From contig JAEZCN010000033.1 in assembly GCA_023433515.1 (NCBI GenBank), forward strand, positions 1 to 41,256: 41,256 nucleotides of DNA, written 5' to 3'. The DNA comes from Pseudomonadota bacterium (GTDB taxonomy: Bacteria; Pseudomonadota; Gammaproteobacteria; Steroidobacterales; Steroidobacteraceae). A program made the position numbers and the translations under genes. The notes under the pieces were generated by a model. It saw nothing but the letters and a program-made list of their open reading frames with translations. It did not search any database and was not told the origin of the DNA. Shown piece by piece: positions 30,628 through 40,800 of the stretch (position 1 is the stretch's first letter; the number at the start of each line of letters is the position of its first letter).

Positions 30628-31217
30628 GACGCGACGTCGTCCTCAGTGATGGTGAAAATTCCGTGTTGCCCTGCAAGGAACGGCATCGTGCGCCGCGCGG
30701 CCTCATCGACGTGGATGCGTGGATGCGGAGGAGGCTCGCTTTCGTTGAACGTCCCGGGTCCGTAGAACACCCCGTAACGCAATGCCGCTCCGCCCGCGGC
30801 GACCACCGCATTCTCATGAGCGTCGACCACGGCGCCCGAACCGGGTCCGCTGCGCCACGCGATGCTCTGGGCCACGAAACCCGAAGCATTGGCCGCGCGA
30901 GCCGCGGCCAGCAGATTGCGCGTGCCCTCGCTTCTCACGCGGTTGTTCCGCGGCAGGAATTCGGCGAGTTGATCGAGCCGATCCGGTAGATCGGTTACCT
31001 GGTGCATGACCACATCAGGTTTGAACCCGGTGACCGCCGCGACGAGTGCCTCCGGGTCGAAGAGATCGCACAACACCGGGCTCACCCCCGCGGCGCGCAG
31101 TTCGTCGGTTTTCGATGGTGTGCGGGTCATCGCGGCGACGACATGTCCTTCCGCCAGCATGAGCGGAATCAACCGGACGCCGATGACGCCCGTGGCGCCC
31201 GCCAGAAAAATTTTCAT
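30624..31217 (-). CDS. NAD-dependent epimerase/dehydratase-like protein (short)
   Basis: 197 residues starting with the Rossmann signature FLAGATGVIGVRLIPLML. VLCDLFDPEAL and DVVMHQVTDLP follow. The catalytic Y-x-x-x-K of extended SDRs is not apparent, and a 197-residue length is shorter than the usual 280-320, so the C-terminal substrate domain is partly missing. The ATGA overlap with the next gene suggests this end is a natural or fixed fusion point, not an artefact. It may be truncated but still expressed for coupling. Confidence 0.75.
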   Translation of the reverse strand: MKIFLAGATGVIGVRLIPLMLAEGHVVAAMTRTPSKTDELRAAGVSPVLCDLFDPEALVAAVTGFKPDVVMHQVTDLPDRLDQLAEFLPRNNRVRSEGTRNLLAAARAANASGFVAQSIAWRSGPGSGAVVDAHENAVVAAGGAALRYGVFYGPGTFNESEPPPHPRIHVDEAARRTMPFLAGQHGIFTITEDDVAS

Positions 31218-31230
31218 CGCAGATTTCCTC

Positions 31231-33189
31231 TCAGGAAGACCGGCGCTTGACCCGGCGCGCGGGAGCGCGGCGAGCGATCGGGGCGACTTTCAGCACCCGG
31301 GCGAGACTGGTCGCGAAGTCGCGCGTGGAAAGTGGCTTCTGGAGAACCTCGTCGGCCTCGATTTCGGTCGTGCCCAGGTAGCCGCTCATCAGCACGACGG
31401 GTAGTGAGCCGCGCAACCCGCGCATCTCGCGAATCAGCGCCGCGCCGGGCATTTCGGGCATGCGCTCGTCGGTGATCAGCGCGGCGAAGCGCTGCGGATC
31501 GGCGCGAAACGCCGCGAGCGCGGCCTTGCTCGAGGTGAATCCCACCGGCGCATAACCGAGCTCCTTGAGAATGCGTGTCGCGAGCTGCACGAGCGGCTCC
31601 TCGTCGTCGACGACCAGCACCGGCTGGCCCGCGCCGCGCGGCAGCGCCGATTCTTTCTCCTCGACAGACCCGGCGGCGTTGCCGTGCCGCGGTAGGTAGA
31701 CCGTGAACGTGCTGCCGTTTCCCGGGACGCTGGCCACGTCGATGGCGCCGCCGAGGTGTGTGACGATGCCGTGTACCAGCGAGAGCCCAAGGCCCGTTCC
31801 GGTTCCCACTTCCTTCGTCGTGAAGAAGGGATCGAAGATGTGATCGACGATCCCCGGGGCGATCCCGGCGCCGCTATCCGCGACCGTAAGCACGATGTGT
31901 TCTCCAATGCCGACGCCACCGATCGTCGCCGTGCGCGGCGTCTCGACGCGTTCGGTGAGTAGTTCGATGCGCAGCGTGCCGCCGCCCGGCATCGCCTGGA
32001 TGGCGTTGGTCGCGAGATTGGCCACCACCTGGTGCACCTGTGTCGCGTCGCCGAGCACCGCGGCGTGTCCCGCGCGCAGATTCGCATGCGCCGTAACGCC
32101 AAGGGGCAACTTCCCCGAGACCAGGTCGAGCACCTCGCGGACCACGCCTTCGACGTGCACCGGCACGCGTTCGCCGACCGCGCTGCGGCTGAAGGCCAGC
32201 ACGCGATCGACGAGCGCGCGGCCACGCTCGCCGGCGATGACGATGCTGTCGAGATCGCGCGCGAGGCGGCTGCCTTCGGGAGCGTCACGCTGCGCCATCT
32301 CGCCGTAACCCAGGATGGCGCCGAGGATGTTGTTGAAGTCGTGCGCGATTCCGCCCGCCAGCGAGCCCATCGCCTCGAGGCGTTGCGCCTGGCGCAGCTT
32401 GCGCTCCATCGTTCTCAGCTCTTCTTCGGCCCGCTTGCGCTCGGTGATGTCGGTCGTCGAGCCCGCCCAACGGATCACTTTGCCCGTACTGTCACGCCGG
32501 CAGATGCCCTGGAGACTGTGCCAGCGGATGTCGCCGCGAACGACATAGCGCACTTCCATCGAGAGCCGTTCACCCGTTCCCGCGAACAACTCGTTCCGCG
32601 CGGCCTCCCACCTGGCGAAGTCCTCCGGGTACATCTTGATCTGCGCGCGGAAGTCGTCCCGGTTGGTCCAGGTATCCGGATCGTATCCGCCCATCTCATA
32701 CGCTCTCGGCGAGAGGAAGTATTCGTTGGTGGGGATACGCCAATCCCAGTATCCCGATTCGCTCGCGGCCATCGTCAGTTCGTAGCGTTCCTGGGACTCG
32801 CGCAAGGCCTCTTCCGCGCGCCTGCGCTCCGTGACATCCCGCACCGCGCCGGTCCAATGCGTGACCGCGCCGTCGACATCGCGCGCCGTCTTGCCGGCGA
32901 GTTGCACCCAACGCGTTTCACCGTCGGGGCTGATGAAGCGGACCTCGAGGGTGCAGCGCTCCGTCTTGCCGGCAAGGTGCTCGGCGAACGTCCGCACCAC
33001 GAGCGGACGATCCTCGGGATGGAACGGCAATCGCGCGAGAAGATCGTCGCGGCCCGCAAACGTCACATTCGGCGGGAGTCCGTAGATCTCCAGCAAGCGT
33101 GGCGAGGTGTAGATCGTGTCCGCGGCGGCGATCCAGTCCCAGAAACCGTCGTCGCTCGCGTCCACGGCGCGCGCATATCGGGCAAGCAT
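31231..33189 (-). CDS. PAS-PAS hybrid histidine kinase with C-terminal receiver
   Basis: About 652 residues from ATG 33189 (GTG 33201 is possible; the longer frame looks non-coding). Two PAS/PAC units (each ending in a D-x-T-E-R/K-x-R-A-E-E linker) lead to HisKA with GIAHDFNNILGAI (phospho-acceptor His283), then HATPase (NLATNAIQAMP, DSGAGI, GTGLGLSLV) and a receiver (VVDDEE, Asp in ITDERMPEMPG, Lys in LQKPL). There are no TM segments, so it senses inside the cell. This is the NtrB-like architecture of the HWE/HDFNN group. It is divergent from the AraC gene; the epimerase-like gene follows it on the minus strand, 13 bases downstream. Confidence 0.92.
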   Translation of the reverse strand: MLARYARAVDASDDGFWDWIAAADTIYTSPRLLEIYGLPPNVTFAGRDDLLARLPFHPEDRPLVVRTFAEHLAGKTERCTLEVRFISPDGETRWVQLAGKTARDVDGAVTHWTGAVRDVTERRRAEEALRESQERYELTMAASESGYWDWRIPTNEYFLSPRAYEMGGYDPDTWTNRDDFRAQIKMYPEDFARWEAARNELFAGTGERLSMEVRYVVRGDIRWHSLQGICRRDSTGKVIRWAGSTTDITERKRAEEELRTMERKLRQAQRLEAMGSLAGGIAHDFNNILGAILGYGEMAQRDAPEGSRLARDLDSIVIAGERGRALVDRVLAFSRSAVGERVPVHVEGVVREVLDLVSGKLPLGVTAHANLRAGHAAVLGDATQVHQVVANLATNAIQAMPGGGTLRIELLTERVETPRTATIGGVGIGEHIVLTVADSGAGIAPGIVDHIFDPFFTTKEVGTGTGLGLSLVHGIVTHLGGAIDVASVPGNGSTFTVYLPRHGNAAGSVEEKESALPRGAGQPVLVVDDEEPLVQLATRILKELGYAPVGFTSSKAALAAFRADPQRFAALITDERMPEMPGAALIREMRGLRGSLPVVLMSGYLGTTEIEADEVLQKPLSTRDFATSLARVLKVAPIARRAPARRVKRRSS

Positions 33190-33422
33190 CTTGGACGGCA
33201 CCTGGTGACTACTCCGAGCCCGCGCACTGACACGACGAGCGCAAAAGCATACGCCGTCCGCTGCAGGGTCTGCAGCAAGATTGCATGTGACACAAAGGTG
33301 TCGCGCGCTGACGCAAGGGTTTCCTCGATGTCGCAAGCGGCATCCCGGAGCGCCGCTTCGCAATCAACCTGTGACATGGCGGGCGTTCAATGCACCGCCA
33401 TGAGGAGCCGGCGCGGCTCACC

Positions 33423-33430
33423 TAAGGAGG
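33423..33430 (+). promoter_or_regulatory. full-length Shine-Dalgarno of the AraC-type gene
   Basis: TAAGGAGG, the complete complement of the 16S 3' end, six bases before ATG 33437. It fixes this start and predicts strong translation, unusual for a regulator gene. Confidence 0.85.
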
Positions 33431-33436
33431 AGTGCG

Positions 33437-34108
33437 ATGGATGCTCAACCCAATGCAGGCCTGTCGGCTATCTTCCCGGAGCACTCGCTGCTCGATCCGG
33501 CCCTGGCCGATACGGACAACACCTCTCGGTTGTCACCGCACCTGCACTCGGCCATCGCGGATCTGTCCAGGGCCCTGAGCGAGGCGCTGCGCGTGGACCG
33601 CATCAACGCGGTGCAGTATCTGCGCCGCGCCGAAAACTCGCTGCGCGCGATCGCGCGGCCGGTAACGCCGCCGCCGGTGAATCGCGGCCGCCCCTCGCTG
33701 GTCGCCTGGAAGCGCCGCCGCGTGCTGGAACACATCGAAGCCAGACTCGGGACGCCGTTGAGGAACCGTGATCTCGCCGCATTGGTCGATCTCAGCGAAT
33801 TCCATTTCAACGTCGCGTTCCGCAACAGCGTGGGCGCCTCACCGCATGAATACCTGAACCGCCGAAGGATCGAGCGTTCGCAGCAGCTCATGCTCTCGAC
33901 GGCCATGCCGCTGTGCGACATCGCGACCGAATGTGGCCTCGCCGACCAGGCGCACCTGTCGCGCCTGTTCCGGAAGCTCGTCGGAGAAACGCCAGCGGCC
34001 TGGCGGAAGAACCGCATCTCGGAAACCTCCATCGTGTCGCGCGGCAACACCCACGGTATATCGACGCGGTTGGGCGGATCGGGCCAGAACGTTCTTGCGC
34101 CGCTGTAG
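33437..34108 (+). CDS. AraC family transcriptional regulator
   Basis: 223 residues. The C-terminal half is a double helix-turn-helix of the AraC type: RNRDLAALVDLSEFHFNVAFRNSVG, then PLCDIATECGLADQAHLSRLFRKLVGETPAAWR. The N-terminal 90 residues are short and lack the cupin sensor of AraC itself, so the ligand is unclear. It stands upstream of a same-strand run of stress-type genes (NmrA-like, HD, cupin, GST) and divergent to the hybrid kinase, so either may be a target. Confidence 0.9.
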   Translation: MDAQPNAGLSAIFPEHSLLDPALADTDNTSRLSPHLHSAIADLSRALSEALRVDRINAVQYLRRAENSLRAIARPVTPPPVNRGRPSLVAWKRRRVLEHIEARLGTPLRNRDLAALVDLSEFHFNVAFRNSVGASPHEYLNRRRIERSQQLMLSTAMPLCDIATECGLADQAHLSRLFRKLVGETPAAWRKNRISETSIVSRGNTHGISTRLGGSGQNVLAPL

Positions 34109-34222
34109 TTAGCGCGGGAATCCGCCGATTCGTTCAAGCGTCCCCTGATTCGATCAAGAAACGGACTCCCGACACACTTCAGGATTCCGCTCACCATTCC
34201 AGAGAACAAGAGGAGACAACAC

Positions 34223-34981
34223 ATGAAAATCGTCGTCATCGGTGGCACCGGCCTCATCGGCTCCAAGCTGGTCAAACTACTGCGGGAGCGCGGCGAGGAG
34301 GTGCTGGCGGCATCGCCGGCTACCGGCGTCAACACGCTGACCGGCGAGGGTCTCGACACGGCGCTCGCCGGCGCGCAGGTGGTCGTCGACGTCGCCAACT
34401 CGCCGTCGTATGCGGACGCGGTGGTCCTCGAGTTCTTCCGGACCTCTACCGCCAACCTGCTCGCCGCGGAAGCGCGCGCGGGCGTGCGACACCATGTGGC
34501 GTTGTCGATCGTGGGCGCCGACCGGTTGCCGCAAAGCACCTATCTGCGAGCGAAGGTCGAGCAGGAAAACCAGGTCAAGTCCGCGGGCGTGCCGTACTCC
34601 ATCCTGCGCTCGACGCAGTTCTTCGAGTTCATGGGCGGCATTGCGGACTCGGCCACGGAAGGAAACCAGGTGCGCCTGCCCACGGCCTACGTGCAGCCCA
34701 TCGTCTCCGACGAAGTGGTGGGCGCGCTCGCCGATGTCACGCTCGGTGCGCCGGTCAACGGCACGCTCGAGGTGGCCGGGCCCGAGAAGTTCCGGCTCGA
34801 CGAGCTGGTGCGCCGCGTGTTGCGCACGAAAAACGACGCGCGCAACGTGACCGGAGACATCCACGCCAGGTACTTCGGCACCGAGCTCGACGACGAGTCG
34901 CTCGTTCCGCTGATTCCCGGCAGCACGCCGCGCCTCGGCACCACGCGCTTCGAGACCTGGTTCGGCAGCGATCTCAAGTAG
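34223..34981 (+). CDS. NmrA-like NAD(P)-binding protein (atypical SDR)
   Basis: 252 residues. The N-terminal Rossmann motif is VVIGGTGLIGSKLVKLL, followed by VVVDVANSPS and HHVALSIVGADRLP. A Y-L-R-A-K stretch follows (TYLRAKVEQENQV), as in NmrA/HSCARG-like SDRs that bind NADP. FRLDELVRRVLRTK occurs near the end. The family senses redox state or reduces small quinones or aldehydes. AGGAG at 34211-34215 precedes ATG 34223 by seven bases. It heads a tight gene run: the HD gene begins 19 bases later. Confidence 0.88.
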   Translation: MKIVVIGGTGLIGSKLVKLLRERGEEVLAASPATGVNTLTGEGLDTALAGAQVVVDVANSPSYADAVVLEFFRTSTANLLAAEARAGVRHHVALSIVGADRLPQSTYLRAKVEQENQVKSAGVPYSILRSTQFFEFMGGIADSATEGNQVRLPTAYVQPIVSDEVVGALADVTLGAPVNGTLEVAGPEKFRLDELVRRVLRTKNDARNVTGDIHARYFGTELDDESLVPLIPGSTPRLGTTRFETWFGSDLK

Positions 34982-35000
34982 TCGACCTCGGGAGACCATC

Positions 35001-35705
35001 GTGAACGCCATGACCGCGACCTCGTCGAGTCCACACCCGGACATCTTTCCGGCGGCCCTTGCGACCCGCCCGCTCGGTGGAGTCTGGGTACCGGACTCCC
35101 CGGTGATCGCGCGCGCCATCGAATATGCGCGCGAGAACTCCGAGGCCTATCTCTTCAACCACGTGATGCGGTCATGGCTGTTCGCCGAGAGCCTGGCGCA
35201 GCTCAATCGCGTCGCGCATGACGCGGAAGTACTCGCCGTCGCGACGCTGCTGCACGATCTCGGCCTCTCCGGGAAATTCGACGGCCCGCTGCGCTTCGAG
35301 CTGGAAGCGGCGAACGCGGCGCGCAAGTTCGCGCAACGTGAAGGCTTCGACGCGCGGCGCACGCAGCTCGTCTGGGACGGGGTCGCGCTGAACTCGACGC
35401 CGTCCATCGGCCTGCACAAGGAAACCGAGGTGTCACTCTGCACGCTGGGCATCGGGCTCGACTGGGGCGGCTGGGGATACGAGTCCCTGAAGAAGGAACA
35501 GATCGACGCGATCGTCGGCGCCTTTCCGAGGCTGCAGATGAAGCAACGATTCACGCGCGCGGTCTGCCGCATCTGCGAAACGCGGCCCGCGACCACCTAC
35601 GACAATTTCGCGCGCGACTTCGGCCAGCGTTTCGTGACGGGTTACCAGGCGCCGTCGACGGTCGACTTGCTGTTCGCGGCGCCCTTCGAGGAGCAGGCGC
35701 CATGA
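35001..35705 (+). CDS. HD domain protein
   Basis: 234 residues from GTG 35001 (ATG 35010 is possible). The HD metal-binding pattern is H-x(n)-HD-x(n)-D: NHVMRSW with the first His, then LLHDLGLSG with the His-Asp pair. ETEVSLCTLGIGLDWGGWG lies in the C-terminal half. The layout resembles cyanamide hydratase-like and uncharacterised HD hydrolases. The function is unknown; a phosphohydrolase or hydratase is plausible. Its stop overlaps the next ATG by four bases (ATGA). Confidence 0.85.
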   Translation: MNAMTATSSSPHPDIFPAALATRPLGGVWVPDSPVIARAIEYARENSEAYLFNHVMRSWLFAESLAQLNRVAHDAEVLAVATLLHDLGLSGKFDGPLRFELEAANAARKFAQREGFDARRTQLVWDGVALNSTPSIGLHKETEVSLCTLGIGLDWGGWGYESLKKEQIDAIVGAFPRLQMKQRFTRAVCRICETRPATTYDNFARDFGQRFVTGYQAPSTVDLLFAAPFEEQAP

Positions 35706-36061
35706 AACTCAGCCTCGATCCCACCCTCATGGCGCCGAGCCACGTGACCGCGGAAGGTGAAGCGCTGGCGGACTGGTACGACGCGCATCCGACCATTCGC
35801 CGACTCTGGGCCATCCGCAGCGCGCTGGCCCTCAACGTGATCGTCACGCTCGAGCCCACCATGGACAACAGCGACACCTATCCGGCGTGGTTTGCCTGCA
35901 GCCGAGGATGGGCGCAGGAAATCCAGCTGCTCACCGGTGGCACCGTGTCGCTCGAGATGCTCGAGGAACCCCCGTTCTCCGAGTTCGAGATCGGGCTCGA
36001 CGGGGAAATCGTCGCCGCGCTCGACTGGCGCGATCCCGCTTCATTCTGGAAAGCCGATTAG
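35702..36061 (+). CDS. hypothetical protein, coupled to the HD gene
   Basis: 119 residues, family not recognised. It contains WYDAHPTIRRLWAIRSALALNVIVTLEPT, an aromatic PAWFACSRGWAQEIQLLTGG and an acidic C-terminus. No TM or signal peptide. The four-base overlap with the HD gene and seven-base gap to the cupin gene mark it as an operon member. Confidence 0.75.
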   Translation: MKLSLDPTLMAPSHVTAEGEALADWYDAHPTIRRLWAIRSALALNVIVTLEPTMDNSDTYPAWFACSRGWAQEIQLLTGGTVSLEMLEEPPFSEFEIGLDGEIVAALDWRDPASFWKAD

Positions 36062-36068
36062 GTGACTC

Positions 36069-36452
36069 ATGAAAAAGTTGCTGATGTTGATTCCCTTCGC
36101 TGTCGGCCTGGCGCAGGCCGAGGACGGCAAACTCATCACGCCGCTGATGCTCAAGGAGCTCACGGACATCCCGGGCAAGGAGGCCCTGATGCTCACCGTG
36201 AACTATCCACCGGGCGGTGACGACGAGATCCATCGTCACGACGCGCATGCCTTCGTCTACGTGCTCGAAGGCAGCATCGTGATGCAGTTGAAGGGTGCCG
36301 CCCCGGTGACGCTCACGCCCGGCCAGGTCTTCTACGAGGGTCCGAGCGACGTGCACATCGTCGGTCGGAACGCGAGCCAGACCGAGGCCGCGAAATTCCT
36401 CGTCGTGCTGGTCAAGAACCGCGGAGTCGATCCGGTGCTTCCGGTCAAGTAG
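36069..36452 (+). CDS. secreted cupin-domain protein
   Basis: 127 residues with a short signal peptide (MKKLLMLIPFAVGLAQA). The single cupin fold carries both motifs: YPPGGDDEIHRHDAHAFVYVLEG (metal-ligand His and Glu) and PGQVFYEGPSDVHIVG. Periplasmic single-domain cupins bind a metal and small ligands; the substrate is unknown. Seven bases after the hypothetical gene, probably co-transcribed. Confidence 0.87.
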   Translation: MKKLLMLIPFAVGLAQAEDGKLITPLMLKELTDIPGKEALMLTVNYPPGGDDEIHRHDAHAFVYVLEGSIVMQLKGAAPVTLTPGQVFYEGPSDVHIVGRNASQTEAAKFLVVLVKNRGVDPVLPVK

Positions 36453-36640
36453 TTTGCCCTCCGCCCGTCGCAACGAAGATGACGGGTGTCAGTTCGCCGA
36501 GGAGGCTGTTACGGGGCGCGCACTTTCCATCCGTTCGTGCGCGGGACGACCCACGCCGGCGCAGTGTCCCTGCCAATGCCGGTCAGCCACGCGGCGAGGC
36601 GACGGGGCGGAGGCCATCTCAGCAACTAAGGAGAAAACCC

Positions 36641-37246
36641 ATGAAACTCTATTACTCCCCCGGCGCCTGCAGTCTCGCGTCGCACATCGCGCTGCTCGAG
36701 GCCGGGCTCGAATTCGAACTGGAACGTGTCGACCTCAAGAGCAAGCTGACCGAGACCGGCCGGGATTTCACCACGATCAATGCCAAGGGATACGTGCCGG
36801 CGCTGGTGCTCGACAGCGAGGATGTCGTGACCGAGAGCGCCGCGGTGCTCGACTGGATCGCGAGCCAGGCTCCGCAGCTCGGGGTGGGCGGGAAGCTGGG
36901 ACGGACGCAATTGCTGCAGTCGCTCGTGTACCTGTCCACCGAAATCCACAAGAGCTTCAGGCCCATCTTCATCGGCGCGGATGAACAGGAGCAGGTCCGC
37001 GCGGCGCAGTACATCCACAAGCGCCTGCGCTGGCTCGACGACCACCGGGTGGGCAGGTACCTGTTTGGAAACGAACCGACGGTCGCCGACTTCTATCTAT
37101 TCGTGATGATGCGCTGGGCGGAGAAATTCGGCATCGACATTCCGGAAGGACTGCTCGCATTGAAGATGCACGTGAGCGAGCGTCGCAATGTCCGTTCGGC
37201 CATCGAGTTCGAGGAAGCGCCCGCGAAACGCACCGGGACCGCGTGA
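36641..37246 (+). CDS. glutathione S-transferase (beta-like class)
   Basis: 201 residues from ATG 36641 with AAGGAG seven bases upstream. The thioredoxin-like N-terminal domain begins MKLYYSPGACSLASHIAL, the beta-class pattern with the catalytic Cys10. The G-site motif ESAAVLDWIA follows. The helical C-terminal domain contains the N-capping motif PTVADFYLFVMM. It conjugates glutathione to electrophiles or reduces disulphides. It follows the cupin gene after 188 bp, perhaps under its own promoter. Confidence 0.93.
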   Translation: MKLYYSPGACSLASHIALLEAGLEFELERVDLKSKLTETGRDFTTINAKGYVPALVLDSEDVVTESAAVLDWIASQAPQLGVGGKLGRTQLLQSLVYLSTEIHKSFRPIFIGADEQEQVRAAQYIHKRLRWLDDHRVGRYLFGNEPTVADFYLFVMMRWAEKFGIDIPEGLLALKMHVSERRNVRSAIEFEEAPAKRTGTA

Positions 37247-37835
37247 TCGATACCACCACCGGAACGGATCCGCATTCAAGCGGTCGCGGATTCGACCGGT
37301 GCTGGCATTTCCAGATTGCGCTCGGCGATGAAGGCGTGGAACGCCGCCAGGAATCTACGCAGGAACCTCGCGGTCGATGCGTCGTTGACGATCCCATCGT
37401 CTGTGATGAGATTCGGCGTGGGCTTGAACGAACGGTCGGTGTGATTTTCCGCAGGTTCCGACAAGATAGAGTGTGTGACCAACGACCACGATACTCACAC
37501 CGGATACCGCACTGGCGCGTGACGCACGGAATGAGTCATGGACGATTCGATACTCTCATATGCACTGACAGGCGTGGTTCCCGCCACGTGTGACGCGGAA
37601 GCTGGCGAATTCCACCGGCCTGTCGCGGTCAACCTCGCCGGGCAGGCACGTGATGGCGATCTGCGTGAGCAGATCGGTTCGGTCCATCTCCGTGAGGACT
37701 ATTGGGACTGGAAGCCTCTGGCGAGTGGTTGACCCGGCCGGTTCGAATGGGTGCACGTAGCCTGCAACTTCGGTAGTCACCGAATGGTGGTCTGGCGACA
37801 GAAGCACAGACGGATCGAACCGTCGCGGGGACCCC
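37247..37835. other. 589-bp region without a confident gene
   Basis: Several short frames exist but lack start signals and family motifs. One on the minus strand (37276-37482) resembles a degraded oxidoreductase end and is listed separately. The rest looks like degenerating coding sequence. It includes the leader of the Asp-box gene, for which no clear -35/-10 pair was found. Confidence 0.5.
37276..37482 (-). pseudogene. possible C-terminal remnant of an NADPH-dependent FMN reductase-type protein
   Basis: A 68-residue frame whose second half (PTPNLITDDGIVNDASTARF, then LRRFLAAFHAFIAE) resembles the usual end of NADPH-dependent FMN reductases (D-G-x-x-x-D-x-x-x-x-x-F-L-x-x-F-x-x-A-F). The first 16 residues do not fit and no upstream part of the fold is present. 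Weak call, made by eye. Confidence 0.3.
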
Positions 37836-40800
37836 ATGCAATCCAGGACTTCCGGCCTTGGGCTGATCATCACGGCCTCTTTATGTCTGCTTTCGGTAGC
37901 CGCCATGGGCGGAGTGAATACCTGGACCATAAAGGGTCCACCCGGTGGCGACCCGCTCGGCGGCCTCGAGGCCAGTCCGACCAACCCGGACGTCTACTAC
38001 GTGGCCTACAACCGGGTGCTGGCGCGCTCCGTCGACGGCGCCGTGACCTGGCAGACCATCGGCAGTGAATTCGACGGCCAGGTGCTCGACATGGCGGTCG
38101 ATCCGACCGACGGCGATCGGATTTACGTGGCCGTGTACGAGAAGGGGCTGTATCGCAGCGATAACCGCGGCGATACGTTCGTCCAGATCGTCCCGTCGAC
38201 GGACATCGTCTGGGCCGTTGGAGTCGGTGGCGCCGACGGCCGCGTGGTCTATTACTCCGCGGGACCGGGTACGTTCTTCCGGAGCGGGGATCGTGGGGCG
38301 ACGTGGACCCAGCGCACTTCGCAACCGCAGGGAATCAATCGGATCCGCGTGGAAGGCGCGGACGGCAATCGGATTCTCGCGAGTCACGGCGCGTCGCTCC
38401 GGCTCAGCGATGATGGCGGTGGTACGTGGTCGACGGTCGATGTCGGCAACACGGTGTGGTCGCTGGAACGTGTTTCCGACACCACGCTGGTCGCGGCGAC
38501 GAGCACTGGAATCTTCCGGTCCACCGACGACGCGGCGACCTGGAACCAGGTCAGCCTCGGCACGTTCTGGAGCGTCACGCGCGATCCGCTCACGCCCACG
38601 ACGCTGTATGCGGGCAACTCCGGATTCGGGGAGTTGATTCGCAGCACGGATTCCGGAGCGACGTGGCTGCCGGTGGGCGTGCCCCTGCTCATGGAGCCTC
38701 GCGGCCTGGTCGCGAGCTCGAACGGTTCGACGACCCGAATCGTAGCCGCGACTCCCCAGGGCGTGCTGCGCTCGACCAACACCGGCACGACCTGGACCGA
38801 ATCCTCGTCGGGTCCGGCCGCGAGCGCGCCCTTGTTCGCCACGACGCTCGCGTCGAATGCGCGCCTGTACGCCTACACGGTGGGCAACGGTCTGTTCTCG
38901 ACCTCGATGGACGATGGCTGGCAGCGCATCAGTCTCGCGCCCTGGCACTCCGCCACTTCGGTCTATGGGGGCACGCAGGCCGCGCTCGCGGTCACGCCAG
39001 GTGCCCCGCAATCCATCTACCTCGTTCCGTTCATGCGTGCGGGGGCGCGCTCGACGGACGGTGGAGCGAGCTGGACTTCCACGGGCCCGCAGCTCGCGAA
39101 CCTCGCGGTCACGTCGCTGGGCGCGGACCCGCTCGACGGCCGCGTCATGTACGCATCTATCTACCAGCTCGTGGGTACGCCGCAGGCTTCGCTGTATCGC
39201 AGCGGAGATTCCGGCTCCAACTGGAGTCCGCACAGCATCGATCTCGGTGATGTCTATCCACTGCAGATCGTGGTCGACCCCGCCGACACGAACCGCATCT
39301 TCCTCGCGAGCTACCAGGGATTCGGGCCTCCGGACTCGGGCGGCCTGTACCGCTCCACCGATGGCGGGGTGCACTGGACCGAACGCGGATTCATCGGGAT
39401 GGACGTGCGCCGGATCGCGATCGACCCTTCCGACTCCAACCGTATCTACGCGGCTACCCAGCTCGGCCTGCAAGTCAGCACCGATGGAGGCGAAACGTTC
39501 GCGCGCAACAATCCATTCGCGATCGTGAGCCCGCTGCCGGCGGGGGCGGTCGTGGTGGACCCGGTTGTCCCGACGACGATCTACGCCGCGGCGACGGACC
39601 CGGGAACATCCTTCGGCCCGCAGCAGTCGTCGACCATCGCGCGTTCCGTGGATCGCGGACAAAGCTGGGAAGTATTGCGCGCATCGACCGCTTCGCCGGC
39701 CTGGTTCGTCGGTGATCTGGTCCTCGATCCCGATCTACCGAGTCTGCTGTACGTCAACACGGGCTCGCGCGGCGTTGCCACGTACGAAATCCAGAACGAT
39801 CTGTCCGTGACGATCCTGGGTCATTCGGGCGCCCGGCCGTACGGCGTCGATTCGGATTTCACGGTACGAATCCAGCACAACGGTGCCCTCGCGGCCACCG
39901 CCGTGCGTCTCGACCTGACGCTTCCGACCGCACTCACGAACGTGGTACTGACGCCGCCGGCCGATGGCACCTGCACGACGGGAACAACGCCGCATTGTGA
40001 TATTCCAGTGCTGCGCCCGGGCAACGTGGCGGAGATCACCGTGCAGTATCGCCCTCCGTCCGCGATGGCGCTGCCGGTCGCCGCGCAGGTCTCCGCGCAC
40101 GAGCGCGACAACGTGGGCACCAACGATGCGGCGCAGGCTTCGGCTATCGCAGGCGAAACGGTCGATCTGCGCGTGACGGCCACGGCCTCGGCGACCACCG
40201 TCGATCACGGCGATGCGATTTCTTACCAGGTGCGTGTGACCAACGACGGTCCCGCGACCGCCAGCGTCGCCGATCTGACGTTCTCGGCAGGCGCGGGAAT
40301 TACGCTCGGCGCCGTACCCGCCGGCTGCACGGTGGCGGGGAACGACTTCATCTGCGTGCTCGGTGAGTTGGCGGTTGGAGCGTCTCGCGACCTGACCCTC
40401 AGCGGGACGGCCTCCGATGTCGGGGCCCTGAGCGCCACGGCCCAAGTTGCCGTGGCGGCCACGGCCGCGGACACGAACACCGCGAACAACACGGCAGTGG
40501 TTGCGATCACCTCGCGACCCGTCGCCGACCTTTCCGTGACCGCGGCGGATTCAGCGGATCCGGTACTTACCCGAGCGGCCTTCAGCTACACGGTGACGGT
40601 GCGCAATGACGGCCCCGACGAAATGCCCGCTGTTACGGCTGCCATTACCGGGGCCGGCGCGGTCACGGGTGCGACGTCGACGCGCGGAAACTGCGCGATC
40701 GCGGGATCGGCCGTGAACTGCGCGATCGGTGCTCTCGCCAATGGGGCGACCGCGGACATCACCCTCACGACTTCGGTGGCCGCGGCCGGAACGAACACGC

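Noticed and set aside
32032..33771. A 579-residue plus-strand frame opposite the PAS hybrid kinase
   Set aside because: Low-complexity shadow that ends inside the AraC gene; no recognisable domain.
37538..37732. A 64-residue plus-strand ORF before the Asp-box gene
   Set aside because: No family resemblance and no ribosome-binding site; it lies in a region that looks degraded.
37881..39662. A 593-residue minus-strand frame opposite the Asp-box gene
   Set aside because: Arg-rich antisense shadow; the plus strand has signal peptide, repeats and sorting tail.
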